Shown: positions 17,274-25,174 of the stretch, one piece after another
Position numbering within the stretch: the stretch's first letter is position 1
How the letters are laid out: each line of letters opens with the position of its first letter
Source: Fidelibacterota bacterium
GTDB taxonomy: Bacteria > Fidelibacterota > Marinisomatia > Marinisomatales > UBA1611
Length of the DNA stretch: 35,875 nucleotides
Direction of reading: 5' to 3'
Assembly (NCBI GenBank): GCA_028338895.1
Contig: JAOLAV010000008.1
Span: forward strand, 1-35,875
Position numbers and translations under genes: made by a program
Notes under the pieces: model-generated
What the model was told of the DNA's origin: nothing
Seen by the model: only the letters and a program-made list of their open reading frames with translations
Databases searched by the model: none

Positions 17274-18607
17274 TATATTTGAAATGTACCTTTTATTACT
17301 TTTTCCATGGCCATACCTCTGGAACCTTTAAACAAAATCTTATCACCGGCTTTAATGGTCTTTTTCAGACTAATTATTAATTCCTCTTTAGAAGAAAAGT
17401 GTTTTTTTGGAATATTCTTTCTTATTGCTTTACTCGTGATTTTTGAGTGTATACCTAATGTATAGACTAAGTCTAAATCTGAACATTTCTCTCCTACCTG
17501 CTTGTGCTGTTCGTTTGTAGATGTTCCAAGCTCGTACATATCTCCAAAAACAAATATTTTTCTTCCGCTTTTTGAAATCGCTTTTAAATAATGAATAGAG
17601 GAAAGTGTTGATTCTAAATTAGCATTATAAGTGTCATCAATAATTGTTATATCATTAACTTGACGAATATTGCATCGACCCTCAGGTGGGGTAAAAGATT
17701 TAAGTCGATTTTTTAATTCTTTCCAACCTACGCCAAGTGTTACAGCTATTGCTGAAGCAGCAATACTATTTTTTAAAAAAGATAAATTTTTTGAAAAAGT
17801 GGGTAGTTCTTGTGTGTCTAAAATAAGTGTCATGTCACCATTTTTTTCTTGATATATATCAGCTGGGAAATCACAATTAGGTGTTAATCCATAAGATATT
17901 TTTTTTCCTGAAAATTCTATCTTAGATATCAAGCTATCAGCTTGATTTACAAATGATACTCCGTCTAATAAGTATCTAAAAAGAGCACCTTTTTCAAATG
18001 CTATTGTATCAATTGAACCAAAGCCTTCTAAATGAGCAGACGAGATATTAGTTATCATGCCATGTGTTGGTTTAGCTATTTCACAAAGATTTTGAATTTC
18101 ATTAGGTGCACTTGCCCCAATTTCAAGTATTGAAACTTCATCTCTCGTCGACATACTCAGAATTGTCATTGAAAGACCAATTTGAGTATTATGATTTCCA
18201 GTTGTTGAGTGGACTTTAAACTTATTAAATAATAGATGGACAAGTAATTCCTTAGTAGATGTTTTTCCATTAGAACCCGTTATACAGATAACAGGTATTT
18301 TAAATTGTTCTCGCCATTTTTCAGCTAATAGAATAATCACTGAGATTGGATCTTTTACAATAACTTGCTGCAAATCTAAATCTTTATCGGCTTTCTTAAC
18401 AATCGCGCATGAAACACCTAATTCGTGAACATCTTTAATGAAAGAGTGACCATCAAATTGGGTCCCTTGAATAGCTACAAATAAATCATTTTCTTTTACA
18501 TTTCTGCTATCTATTGAAATACCCGTAATTGGTCGATTTAGTTTTTCAACCATAACTGATTCAAACAACACCGAAAAATTTTCAGTCTCTTTAATTTCTA
18601 TTCTCAT
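17273..18607 (-). CDS. murF: UDP-N-acetylmuramoyl-tripeptide--D-alanyl-D-alanine ligase
   Basis: This last cytoplasmic Mur ligase attaches D-Ala-D-Ala. The N-terminal domain has ISIDSRNVKENDLFVAIQGTQFDGHSFI, the P-loop is ITGSNGKTSTKE (109-120), and the later family blocks are TTGNHNTQIGLS, NISSAHLEGFGS and DDTYNANLESTLSSIHYL. The length of 444 residues is normal. It overlaps the murE stop with ATGA and the mraY start with TAATG. Its D-Ala-D-Ala substrate needs a Ddl enzyme, which must be encoded outside this window. Confidence 0.96.
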   Translation of the reverse strand: MRIEIKETENFSVLFESVMVEKLNRPITGISIDSRNVKENDLFVAIQGTQFDGHSFIKDVHELGVSCAIVKKADKDLDLQQVIVKDPISVIILLAEKWREQFKIPVICITGSNGKTSTKELLVHLLFNKFKVHSTTGNHNTQIGLSMTILSMSTRDEVSILEIGASAPNEIQNLCEIAKPTHGMITNISSAHLEGFGSIDTIAFEKGALFRYLLDGVSFVNQADSLISKIEFSGKKISYGLTPNCDFPADIYQEKNGDMTLILDTQELPTFSKNLSFLKNSIAASAIAVTLGVGWKELKNRLKSFTPPEGRCNIRQVNDITIIDDTYNANLESTLSSIHYLKAISKSGRKIFVFGDMYELGTSTNEQHKQVGEKCSDLDLVYTLGIHSKITSKAIRKNIPKKHFSSKEELIISLKKTIKAGDKILFKGSRGMAMEKVIKGTFQI

Positions 18608-20052
18608 TGATAATCTCTAACAATATTTAAATCTGAATAAAAATTTTTACGACCTTCAATCTCTTGATATTGCTCACGACCTTTACCGAGGACAGCAACA
18701 ATATCTCCATCTAGAGCTATATCGAGAGCTCTCCTCAGACCTGTTTCTCTATCATCATAAATTGTATATTTGGATTTTTTTGAATAGCCTGAAATAATTT
18801 GAGCTGAAATTTCTTGAGGGTCTTCATATCTTGGATTATCTGGTGTGATAAAGCAATGCTTACAATACCTTTCAGTTATTTTTGCCATTTCAAATCGCTT
18901 TGTTTTATCTCGATCTCCACCAGCGCCAAAAACGACATATATAAATCTATTATCCATAATAATATTGCTAATTGCTTTTAGCGATTTTTCATAAGCATCT
19001 GGAGTGTGAGCATAATCAATGATTACAGTTGCTCCTTTTAAAAGGTCAAAGCTTTCCATCCTTCCAGGAATAGGCTTACAATTCTTAATACCATCTTCAA
19101 TATTTTCTTTTCCAATTCCAATATGGTGTGCTGCGGTTACTGCAGCCAAAATATTTTCACAATTGAACTCTCCAATTAAATTAGAATCAATATCGTATTC
19201 TTTGTTTCCAGCGATAATTAAACCTTTTATCCCTGATGATGTAACTGATTTTGAATCAAAATGAACCGAGCCTGTATCAGTATTTGAATAGCTTTCTGTG
19301 GGTGTTTTTATAGTTTTTATAATTTTTTCACCATGAAAATCAGATTTATTTATCACAGCAATTGAGTCATTTGACATGCTTTTAAATAATTTCAATTTTG
19401 TTTTGTAGTATGATTCTAATGTTTTGTGATAGTCAAGGTGCTCTGGCGTTAAATTTGTAAAAACGGCCATGTTAAAATCTATTTTTTCAACTCGATATTG
19501 GTCTAATGCATGCGAAGAGACCTCCATAACTACATGTGTAGATTTTGCTTTTTTTAATTTTAAAAAATAGTCATTTAATTCTATTGCTTCAGGTGTGGTA
19601 TATGAACTTTTTTGATCATTAGTATTATTTAAAAAGCCTAGCGTACCAATTTGAGCACTATTTATCCCAGCTGAAAAAAAAATTGAATATAAAATTGATG
19701 CGACGCTTGTTTTACCATTTGTACCTGTTATACCTATAACAAATATATCTTTTGAAGGATTTCCATAAAAGTTATGAGCGACAATGGATAAAGATTTTCG
19801 AGCATTCCTGACTTTAATAATTGGTCCACCTAAAGAGGACTCTACTTTTGAATCGGATAAAACAGCTACAGCACCATTTTTGAAAGCGGATTCAATATAA
19901 TCATTCCCATCATATTTTTGGCCTTTGATTGCAATAAATAAATCACCAAAAGTCACTTTTTTTGAATCTGTGGATAATCCTCTGATTTTAATATCAGGAA
20001 TTAAACTCTTAACATTAATATTTTGCATCACGCTTGGAAGGCTTTTTCTCAT
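18604..20052 (-). CDS. murE: UDP-MurNAc-L-Ala-D-Glu--meso-2,6-diaminopimelate ligase
   Basis: This third Mur ligase adds the dibasic residue. The P-loop is ITGTNGKTSVAS, and the specificity motif DNPRYEDP is the DNPR form known to select meso-diaminopimelate, so the peptidoglycan is predicted to be DAP-type. The ORF track extends to 20070, but that start is TTG. The ATG at 20052 makes a standard ATGA overlap with the ftsI stop and is my preferred start (482 residues, MRKSLPSVMQ). EVSSHALDQYRV, LTPEHLDYH and DYAHTPDA are intact. Confidence 0.95.
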   Translation of the reverse strand: MRKSLPSVMQNINVKSLIPDIKIRGLSTDSKKVTFGDLFIAIKGQKYDGNDYIESAFKNGAVAVLSDSKVESSLGGPIIKVRNARKSLSIVAHNFYGNPSKDIFVIGITGTNGKTSVASILYSIFFSAGINSAQIGTLGFLNNTNDQKSSYTTPEAIELNDYFLKLKKAKSTHVVMEVSSHALDQYRVEKIDFNMAVFTNLTPEHLDYHKTLESYYKTKLKLFKSMSNDSIAVINKSDFHGEKIIKTIKTPTESYSNTDTGSVHFDSKSVTSSGIKGLIIAGNKEYDIDSNLIGEFNCENILAAVTAAHHIGIGKENIEDGIKNCKPIPGRMESFDLLKGATVIIDYAHTPDAYEKSLKAISNIIMDNRFIYVVFGAGGDRDKTKRFEMAKITERYCKHCFITPDNPRYEDPQEISAQIISGYSKKSKYTIYDDRETGLRRALDIALDGDIVAVLGKGREQYQEIEGRKNFYSDLNIVRDYQ

Positions 20053-22013
20053 TTGAAACCAACAATACAAGTTGTACCCTTGTTAACAATATCTCCAGGT
20101 TTTGGACTCTGCCATGCTACTTTTCCACTTCCTTCTAACTTAAATTTTAAATCAGATTCTGTTAAAACTACCATGGCTTTCCTCATGCTTAAGCCACGTA
20201 TTTCAGGAACCCTTGATTTATTATCTAGTATGAATTCTAAATCTTCTTTAGCTTTTTTAAAATATTCGTTAATTCTACCCTCAGCTAAAGTTGGAATAGT
20301 ATTAGCATCCTTTGATTTTGTGAAATTAGGAGGCTGAATACTACTATCCATATTTATAATTCTTTTCATTAGTCTATTAAATACAACAGCTGCTCCCTCG
20401 GCACCCCAATGATATGGTTGCAATGGCTCATCAAGCATTATAAATGCCAAGAGCTTTGGATCTTCATAAGGGAAAAAACCAACAAAATTTGAAATAAATT
20501 GCTCGTTCGAGTACTTCCCATTTTTCCATTTTTGAGCAGTGCCAGTTTTACCAGCAATTCCCCAACCATTTATATCTGCTTTTTCGCCAGTTCCTTCTGT
20601 TACTACGCCACGAAGCATAGAACGAACCTCCATCATTGTCTCCTCATTTGCGATTTTTCTTAATACAGTAGACTCTTCAGAGTAAACTATCTTATTATTA
20701 TGATCAATAATTTGCCTGATAAGCCTTGGCTTCACCAAATAACCACCATTTGCGATTGCACAATATGCGGTTGCTACTTGCAGTGCTGTAACTCCGACTT
20801 CATGGCCCATAGCAATTTGACCAAGTGATACAGCACTCCAATTTTCATATTGGGAAAGAGTACCTGTAACCTCACCTTTTAAGCTTATACCTGTTTTTGA
20901 TCCAAATCCAAGGTTGCGACACATAGTATATAGTTTTTTTGAACCAATACGTTCAGCCATTTTAACAATTCCTATATTGCTTGATTTGTGTATTATTTGC
21001 GGAAGAGTAAGCATACCGTATTTTTCATGATCTGTTATTGGTATTGTGTAATACTGATATTTCCCATTTTCGCAATCAAATTCTTCGCTCAATGAAATAT
21101 CTTTATTTTTTATAGCAGTTATAGCAGAAACAACTTTAAAAGTTGAACCAGGCTCAAATTGGTCGGTAATTGCCCTAATACGATGTAAGCTCGGCTCCGA
21201 ATCACCAAAGTGGTTATTATCAAATCCTGGAACTGAAGCCATAGCTATAATTTCTCCAGTTTGAGGGTTCATTATTATTCCTGTGGCAGAAAGAGCTTTT
21301 GTCTCTTCTTTTCGTTTTAATAATTCTGCTTCCAAAATTGATTGATATTCTAAATCTAGAGTAAGTTGAATATTTTTACCATTAATTGGTTTTTCGAAAG
21401 GCATTCCACTTTTATGTTGGACCTTTCCACTAAGACCTTTTGTTTTAAAAACCCAACCAGGCTCACCCTTTAAAAAAGTATTAAAATCTTTTTCAATACC
21501 TGAAATGCCTTCATCATCAAAATTTGTATAACCTAGTATTTGAGCGGCTACTTGATTATGGGGATAGTGTCTTCTATAGTTTCTCTCAACATTTAAACCT
21601 GTAAAGGAATGATTTGTAAGTAGGCCCAGGGTCTCTCTTTGTAGATTCCTCTCTAAATATTCAAAATTAGACTTAGAATTAATTTTTTTTAAATATTTCT
21701 GCTTCAATTCTCCAGTACGTTCACTGACAGCAGAAGCAAGCGCAATTTTATCTGTGACTTTTTTTGGATTTACGGTAAGAGTATAATGAATAATATTTCG
21801 AGTTAACGGTTTATTGTTACGATCAAAAATATTTCCACGAACCGCAGGAATATCTTGCCTTCTTTGAGACTGTTGAACAACCTTTATTTGATATTGACTG
21901 CCATTTAAAATTTGCACCTGAAATAAACGAAAGCAAAGACCAGCCCAAGAAACTAAAATAAATCCAGCAAGGACGGTTATGCGAGTCTTATACTTCAGGT
22001 ATGTTTTTGTCAC
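20049..22013 (-). CDS. ftsI: Septal transpeptidase FtsI (PBP3-like) with C-terminal PASTA domain
   Basis: This class B penicillin-binding protein cross-links septal peptidoglycan with FtsW. It has one N-terminal membrane anchor (about 10-30), a dimerisation domain with RGNIFDRNNKPL, and a transpeptidase domain with SxxK in EPGSTFKVV (S290, K293), SSN at 344-346 and KTGTA at 489-493. The last 60 residues (VPEIRGLSMRKAMVVLTESDLKFKLEG, GDIVNKGT) form one PASTA repeat. PASTA is absent from E. coli FtsI but common in Bacteroidetes-like and Gram-positive homologues. The start is GTG at 22013, overlapping the ftsL stop (GTGA). Confidence 0.95.
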   Translation of the reverse strand: MTKTYLKYKTRITVLAGFILVSWAGLCFRLFQVQILNGSQYQIKVVQQSQRRQDIPAVRGNIFDRNNKPLTRNIIHYTLTVNPKKVTDKIALASAVSERTGELKQKYLKKINSKSNFEYLERNLQRETLGLLTNHSFTGLNVERNYRRHYPHNQVAAQILGYTNFDDEGISGIEKDFNTFLKGEPGWVFKTKGLSGKVQHKSGMPFEKPINGKNIQLTLDLEYQSILEAELLKRKEETKALSATGIIMNPQTGEIIAMASVPGFDNNHFGDSEPSLHRIRAITDQFEPGSTFKVVSAITAIKNKDISLSEEFDCENGKYQYYTIPITDHEKYGMLTLPQIIHKSSNIGIVKMAERIGSKKLYTMCRNLGFGSKTGISLKGEVTGTLSQYENWSAVSLGQIAMGHEVGVTALQVATAYCAIANGGYLVKPRLIRQIIDHNNKIVYSEESTVLRKIANEETMMEVRSMLRGVVTEGTGEKADINGWGIAGKTGTAQKWKNGKYSNEQFISNFVGFFPYEDPKLLAFIMLDEPLQPYHWGAEGAAVVFNRLMKRIINMDSSIQPPNFTKSKDANTIPTLAEGRINEYFKKAKEDLEFILDNKSRVPEIRGLSMRKAMVVLTESDLKFKLEGSGKVAWQSPKPGDIVNKGTTCIVGFK

Positions 22014-22333
22014 AAAGTATCAACCTCTTCAAAATCGTAGTTTACAATCAAAGTTTCTGGCTCAGTATAAACCATTTTTAAATCGCTAGTTGCTTTTTTA
22101 GATATAATATCCGCTCTAAGTAAAAATTCTACGACATTATTAAGTTCATTAATTTCATTTTTCAATTCATTTGCTGTTGATTTTTGTATTTCAATGGCTA
22201 GAAGCGATTCATCAATTTCAGTATATACCCATAAATAAATTATCAATCCTGAAATAGTTATCATAGTAGAGACAAAGAATAGAAGGCTTTGTAAAATATC
22301 TTGATTCTTTTTTGAAATACGTTTTTGATGCAT
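22010..22333 (-). CDS. ftsL: FtsL-like small divisome membrane protein
   Basis: The 107-residue bitopic protein has a basic cytoplasmic tail (MHQKRISKKNQD), one membrane segment at about 14-34 (LLFFVSTMITISGLIIYLWVY) and a periplasmic helix with heptad character (LAIEIQKSTANELKNEINELNNVVEFLL). Size, topology and position between rsmH and ftsI match FtsL, which scaffolds FtsQ and FtsB and helps activate FtsWI. Sequence conservation in this family is too low for motif-based proof, so the call rests mainly on context. It overlaps the rsmH stop as TAATG. Confidence 0.8.
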   Translation of the reverse strand: MHQKRISKKNQDILQSLLFFVSTMITISGLIIYLWVYTEIDESLLAIEIQKSTANELKNEINELNNVVEFLLRADIISKKATSDLKMVYTEPETLIVNYDFEEVDTL

Positions 22334-23229
22334 TATAATACTCTTTCAGCAACACGCATCTTTGAGCTTCTTGAGCGCCTATTTGCATCAATTTCTGTTT
22401 CAGAAGGAGTAATAGGCTTTTTTGTCAAAACTTTAATTACTTTACTCTTCTCAAGACTTTTAAAGGCATGCTTAACAAGTCTATCTTCAAGAGAATGAAA
22501 GCTAATAATTACAATCTTTCCACCAATTTTTAAATTTGAATGAAAAGATGTTAAAAAATTTTCTAGTTTACCAAGTTCATCATTGACCGCTATTCTAAGT
22601 GCCTGAAAAACACGAGAAACTGTTTTTTGTCTATTTTTAGGTGGGGTGGACCTTCTTATTGCTTCGAGTAACTCGTGAACTTTATTTATCGGTCTAATTT
22701 TTTCAATATTTTTAGCAATAATCTTGGAACGGCGCTCATCACCATATTTATACATTAAATTAGCTAATTCAACAACTCCAAGATGATTTAAAAAATCTTT
22801 AGCTGTCCTTTTTTGAGATTTATCAAAACGCATATCCAAGTTAGAATTAATAGTAGAATTAAAACCTCTTTCAGCGCTGTTAAGTTGGAAGGAAGATAGG
22901 CCTAAGTCTAAAAGAATACCATCGACTAGACCTACACCTAATTCTTTTAAAACCTCAGTTATTTTATGATAGGAATTATGCGTAAGAGTAAAATCATTTT
23001 TTTGCTGGGATAGTTTACGATTACAAATTTTCAAAGCATCGCTATCACGATCAAAACCGATTAGACGTCCATTTTTTGATAAATCTTTTAAAATTGATAA
23101 CGAATGTCCTCCAAGTCCTACTGTACCATCTAAATAAATTCCATTTTTTTGAATATTTAAATAAAACATAGCCTCTTTTAGAAGAACTGGGGTATGAGAT
23201 TCCTTATCTACCTGTTTGGAATCAATCAT
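22333..23229 (-). CDS. rsmH: 16S rRNA (cytosine1402-N4)-methyltransferase
   Basis: RsmH (MraW) methylates N4 of C1402 in the ribosomal P site. The SAM-binding start HTPVLLKEAMFYL, GIYLDGTVGLGGHSLSIL, LLDLGLSSFQLNSAERGFN, MRFD and the C-terminal SFHSLEDRLVKHAFK with ANRRSRSSKMRVAERV are all family hallmarks. The length of 298 residues is normal. It is the second gene of the cluster, overlapping the mraZ stop (TAATG). Confidence 0.97.
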   Translation of the reverse strand: MIDSKQVDKESHTPVLLKEAMFYLNIQKNGIYLDGTVGLGGHSLSILKDLSKNGRLIGFDRDSDALKICNRKLSQQKNDFTLTHNSYHKITEVLKELGVGLVDGILLDLGLSSFQLNSAERGFNSTINSNLDMRFDKSQKRTAKDFLNHLGVVELANLMYKYGDERRSKIIAKNIEKIRPINKVHELLEAIRRSTPPKNRQKTVSRVFQALRIAVNDELGKLENFLTSFHSNLKIGGKIVIISFHSLEDRLVKHAFKSLEKSKVIKVLTKKPITPSETEIDANRRSRSSKMRVAERVL

Positions 23230-23693
23230 TATAAAATGATTTTGTTCGACAATTCTTCATAGGCTTCAGAGTTTAGCTCATCCTGTTTATTCTCAAATTT
23301 TTCTAATAAATCAGGATTCCATATTTCCATTTTATTAATCATTCCAATAATTAAAACTTCTTTATCTAGACCTGCATATTTTATTAAGGATGGATGGAGT
23401 ATAATCCGTCCCTGTTTATCATACGTGGAAGGTGACGCATATCGTGCTGTATTGCGAATAAATCTTCTATGTGTATTCGAAATCGAGGATAATTTTCTTA
23501 AATTATTTTCAATTTGTTTCCATTCTATCAATGGATAAACCCAAATGCATTGGTCAAGTCCTCGCGCAATGACAAAAGTCTCCTTGTTATCTTTTGATAA
23601 ACTTTGACGGAATTTTGATGGAATATTTAATCTACCCTTGGAGTCAAGTGTATATGAAAATTCACCAATAAATGTATTTTTTGATAAGGTCAT
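23229..23693 (-). CDS. mraZ: Transcriptional regulator MraZ
   Basis: MraZ is a double AbrB-like swapped-hairpin DNA-binding protein that autoregulates the dcw operon in characterised bacteria. Two DxxGR repeats are visible, DSKGR (17-21) and DKQGR (92-96), each starting a family domain (LDSKGRLNIPSKFR and YDKQGRIILHPSLI). The length of 154 residues is typical. It is the first gene of the dcw cluster, and TGGGT repeats of the kind it binds lie just upstream. No clear Shine-Dalgarno precedes the ATG. Confidence 0.96.
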   Translation of the reverse strand: MTLSKNTFIGEFSYTLDSKGRLNIPSKFRQSLSKDNKETFVIARGLDQCIWVYPLIEWKQIENNLRKLSSISNTHRRFIRNTARYASPSTYDKQGRIILHPSLIKYAGLDKEVLIIGMINKMEIWNPDLLEKFENKQDELNSEAYEELSNKIIL

Positions 23694-23712
23694 TGTATGT
23701 TTAGGGATTGTT

Positions 23713-23727
23713 ACCCACTACTACCCA
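23713..23727 (-). promoter_or_regulatory. Predicted MraZ box pair proximal to mraZ
   Basis: On the minus strand this reads TGGGT-AGTAG-TGGGT, two TGGGN units with a five-base spacer. That matches the MraZ operator pattern established in E. coli and Mycoplasma. A third unit in phase (TCCCT) is degenerate. The pair lies between the predicted -10 and the mraZ start, where bound MraZ could block initiation. Confidence 0.7.
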
Positions 23728-23729
23728 CA

Positions 23730-23758
23730 ATGTTACCGAACAGTCAAAATAATGTCAA
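23730..23758 (-). promoter_or_regulatory. Candidate sigma70-type promoter of the dcw operon
   Basis: The minus strand reads TTGACA, 17 bases, then TAACAT. The -35 is perfect and the -10 matches four of six consensus bases. Transcription would begin near 23723, giving a leader of about 30 bases before mraZ. The MraZ boxes fall across the start point. The assignment assumes an E. coli-like housekeeping sigma factor. Confidence 0.5.
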
Positions 23759-23793
23759 TAAATATTATGTAAAAAGAGTAGAAAAGTGAAAAT

Positions 23794-23818
23794 AACCCAA
23801 CAAAAGCAATCTTGGGTT
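23794..23818 (-). terminator. Weak hairpin downstream of rodZ, possible terminator
   Basis: AACCCAA and TTGGGTT form a 7-bp stem around an 11-base loop. On the minus strand it is followed by a T-rich but interrupted stretch (ATTTTCACTTTTC). It could terminate the porU-maf-arfB-rodZ transcript before the dcw promoter. It shares bases with the TGGGT pair, so the match may instead reflect operator symmetry. Confidence 0.3.
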
Positions 23819-23827
23819 AAAATGGGT
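23813..23827 (+). promoter_or_regulatory. Second TGGGT pair, inverted and 100 bp upstream of the MraZ boxes
   Basis: The plus strand reads TGGGT-TAAAA-TGGGT, the same two-unit, five-base-spacer layout as the box pair at 23713-23727 but in opposite orientation. The unit starts are offset by exactly 100 bp. It could be a distal MraZ operator. Part of it also forms the 3' arm of the inverted repeat at 23794-23818. Confidence 0.4.
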
Positions 23828-23839
23828 AGATTCTTTATG

Positions 23840-23867
23840 ATAGGTCGATGAAAAACATCAGCCCTAT
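23840..23867 (-). repeat. Imperfect inverted repeat just after the rodZ stop
   Basis: ATAGG..GATG and CATC..CCTAT pair around an AAAAA loop, giving a 4-bp inner and 5-bp outer stem split by a 2/3-base internal loop. It starts seven bases after the rodZ-like stop. No run of T residues follows on the minus strand, so it may stabilise the 3' end of the message and not terminate it. Confidence 0.3.
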
Positions 23868-23873
23868 GAGTGG

Positions 23874-24701
23874 TTAGGGGAGAGGTTTATACCTTTGGAT
23901 AAAGATTGAAGGTGGGTCTGGCTTTATTACTAATCGCATAGGATAATTGTAATTGGCTACATTTTTAATTTCAGTACCATTAATGTAGAAAGAAAATAAT
24001 TCAGTAGAGTTGAAAATCAATTCCCCCCTAGATATAAAAGACTCTAAATCCTCTTCCATATTGGCATTCAAAATTCTTGATTTAGCTTTTGTGCTATCAA
24101 TTTTAAAGGTATATCCAATTTGTTTCAAAGCTTTTATTTTTATAAAAAAAGGTGGTTTTATATTTAATAGCTCTTCACTTGATTGATCTAGTATATAGTT
24201 TTGTATTAAATCATTTTTGGTAATTGGTATGGATTTTTCTTGAATCAAAGGCCCAGTATCAGTGAGCACTGCATTACTATCTTCTTTAAATATCTTTTGT
24301 GATATAATTATTGCAAAAATAAAAATAGCTGAAAAGAAAGCACCTTTAGTGTAGTCTTGTCTTTTTTTTTGATCTGCTGTAATAAATGAAAGTAAGTTTT
24401 TAATTTTTAGAGGAGGTCTATCCTCTAAAGTGTCTTCAGAAATTGAGTTCCTTTTAAAACTCGTATGAACAGTACCTATGAAGGAGTCAAGTTGCTCTAA
24501 TGATCTTTGAGAATTAACTCCAATTTCTTCGGAATATGCTCTTAAAAAAAGGCGAAGATATGGCATCTCAATATTTTTAAAATCACCATTTTCGATAGCC
24601 TGAAGATATTGAATATGAATTTTTGTTCTATCGCTAATTTCTTCTAGAGATATTTTTTGTGATATCCTGAGTTCTTTGAGTTCTTTATAAAATTGTGCCA
24701 A
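23874..24701 (-). CDS. rodZ: RodZ-like helix-turn-helix membrane protein
   Basis: The N-terminal Cro/CI-like helix-turn-helix (about 1-60, LKELRISQKISLEEISDRTKIHIQYLQAIENGDF) is the RodZ-type HTH_25 fold. A single membrane segment follows at about 120-137 (AFFSAIFIFAIIISQKIF), then a C-terminal domain of about 100 residues (PPFFIKIKALKQIGYTFKIDS, RGELIFNSTELFSFYINGTEI) resembling DUF4115. RodZ links MreB to the envelope to maintain rod shape. The start is TTG; the only upstream in-frame alternatives are non-standard codons before a stop. It lies between arfB and the dcw promoter, which fits a cell-shape role. Confidence 0.82.
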   Translation of the reverse strand: MAQFYKELKELRISQKISLEEISDRTKIHIQYLQAIENGDFKNIEMPYLRLFLRAYSEEIGVNSQRSLEQLDSFIGTVHTSFKRNSISEDTLEDRPPLKIKNLLSFITADQKKRQDYTKGAFFSAIFIFAIIISQKIFKEDSNAVLTDTGPLIQEKSIPITKNDLIQNYILDQSSEELLNIKPPFFIKIKALKQIGYTFKIDSTKAKSRILNANMEEDLESFISRGELIFNSTELFSFYINGTEIKNVANYNYPMRLVIKPDPPSIFIQRYKPLP

Positions 24702-24754
24702 AACGTTTTTTTTAATTATAGTAAATTAACTTTTTGTGGCCAAATACAAAAACT

Positions 24755-25174
24755 TTAATACTCTATTTTTGGTGTTTTCCTTGATTCCTTCTTTTTACTA
24801 TTTTTTATTTTTAACGATGATCGTTTCATCTTTGATTTAAATGGTATTAAAGTCTTTAATCTGAAATCTTTTTTTTTAGCTGAAATTTTAAATATCTGTT
24901 TTAGTTTATTTAATGCTTCTTTTTTATTTGTTAATTGGGATCGATGTTTATTCTTTTTAATCGTTAATATGTTTTTCTTCGATATCTTATTCGCAAAATT
25001 ATTTTCTAGGTTTTGGATGAACCATTTGGGGTAATCTTTATAAAATAATTCATATTGAAGAATTATAGCCGTTGATACTTTATTTATATTTTGTCCTCCT
25101 GAACCTGAAGATTTAATGGCTTTATATTTTATCCTTTCATCTTCGATATAAATATTTTTAGCTATTAATATCAC
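24755..25174 (-). CDS. arfB: Peptidyl-tRNA hydrolase ArfB (ribosome rescue)
   Basis: This codon-independent release factor frees ribosomes stalled at message ends. The catalytic GGQ loop is in KSSGSGGQNINKVSTAI (GGQ at 26-28), followed by the RF-1 domain helix. The C-terminal part is extremely Lys-rich (KKKDFRLKT, KSKMKRSSLKIKNSKKKESRK), matching the basic tail that ArfB threads into the mRNA channel. The length of 139 residues matches ArfB and is much shorter than RF1 or RF2, and no anticodon-mimic domain is present. The start is GTG, 17 bases inside the end of maf. Confidence 0.92.
   Translation of the reverse strand: MILIAKNIYIEDERIKYKAIKSSGSGGQNINKVSTAIILQYELFYKDYPKWFIQNLENNFANKISKKNILTIKKNKHRSQLTNKKEALNKLKQIFKISAKKKDFRLKTLIPFKSKMKRSSLKIKNSKKKESRKTPKIEY

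Noticed and set aside
20023-20337. 104-residue plus-strand ORF over the ftsI/murE junction.
   Set aside because: It is antisense to the PASTA end of ftsI and the start of murE, both well supported.
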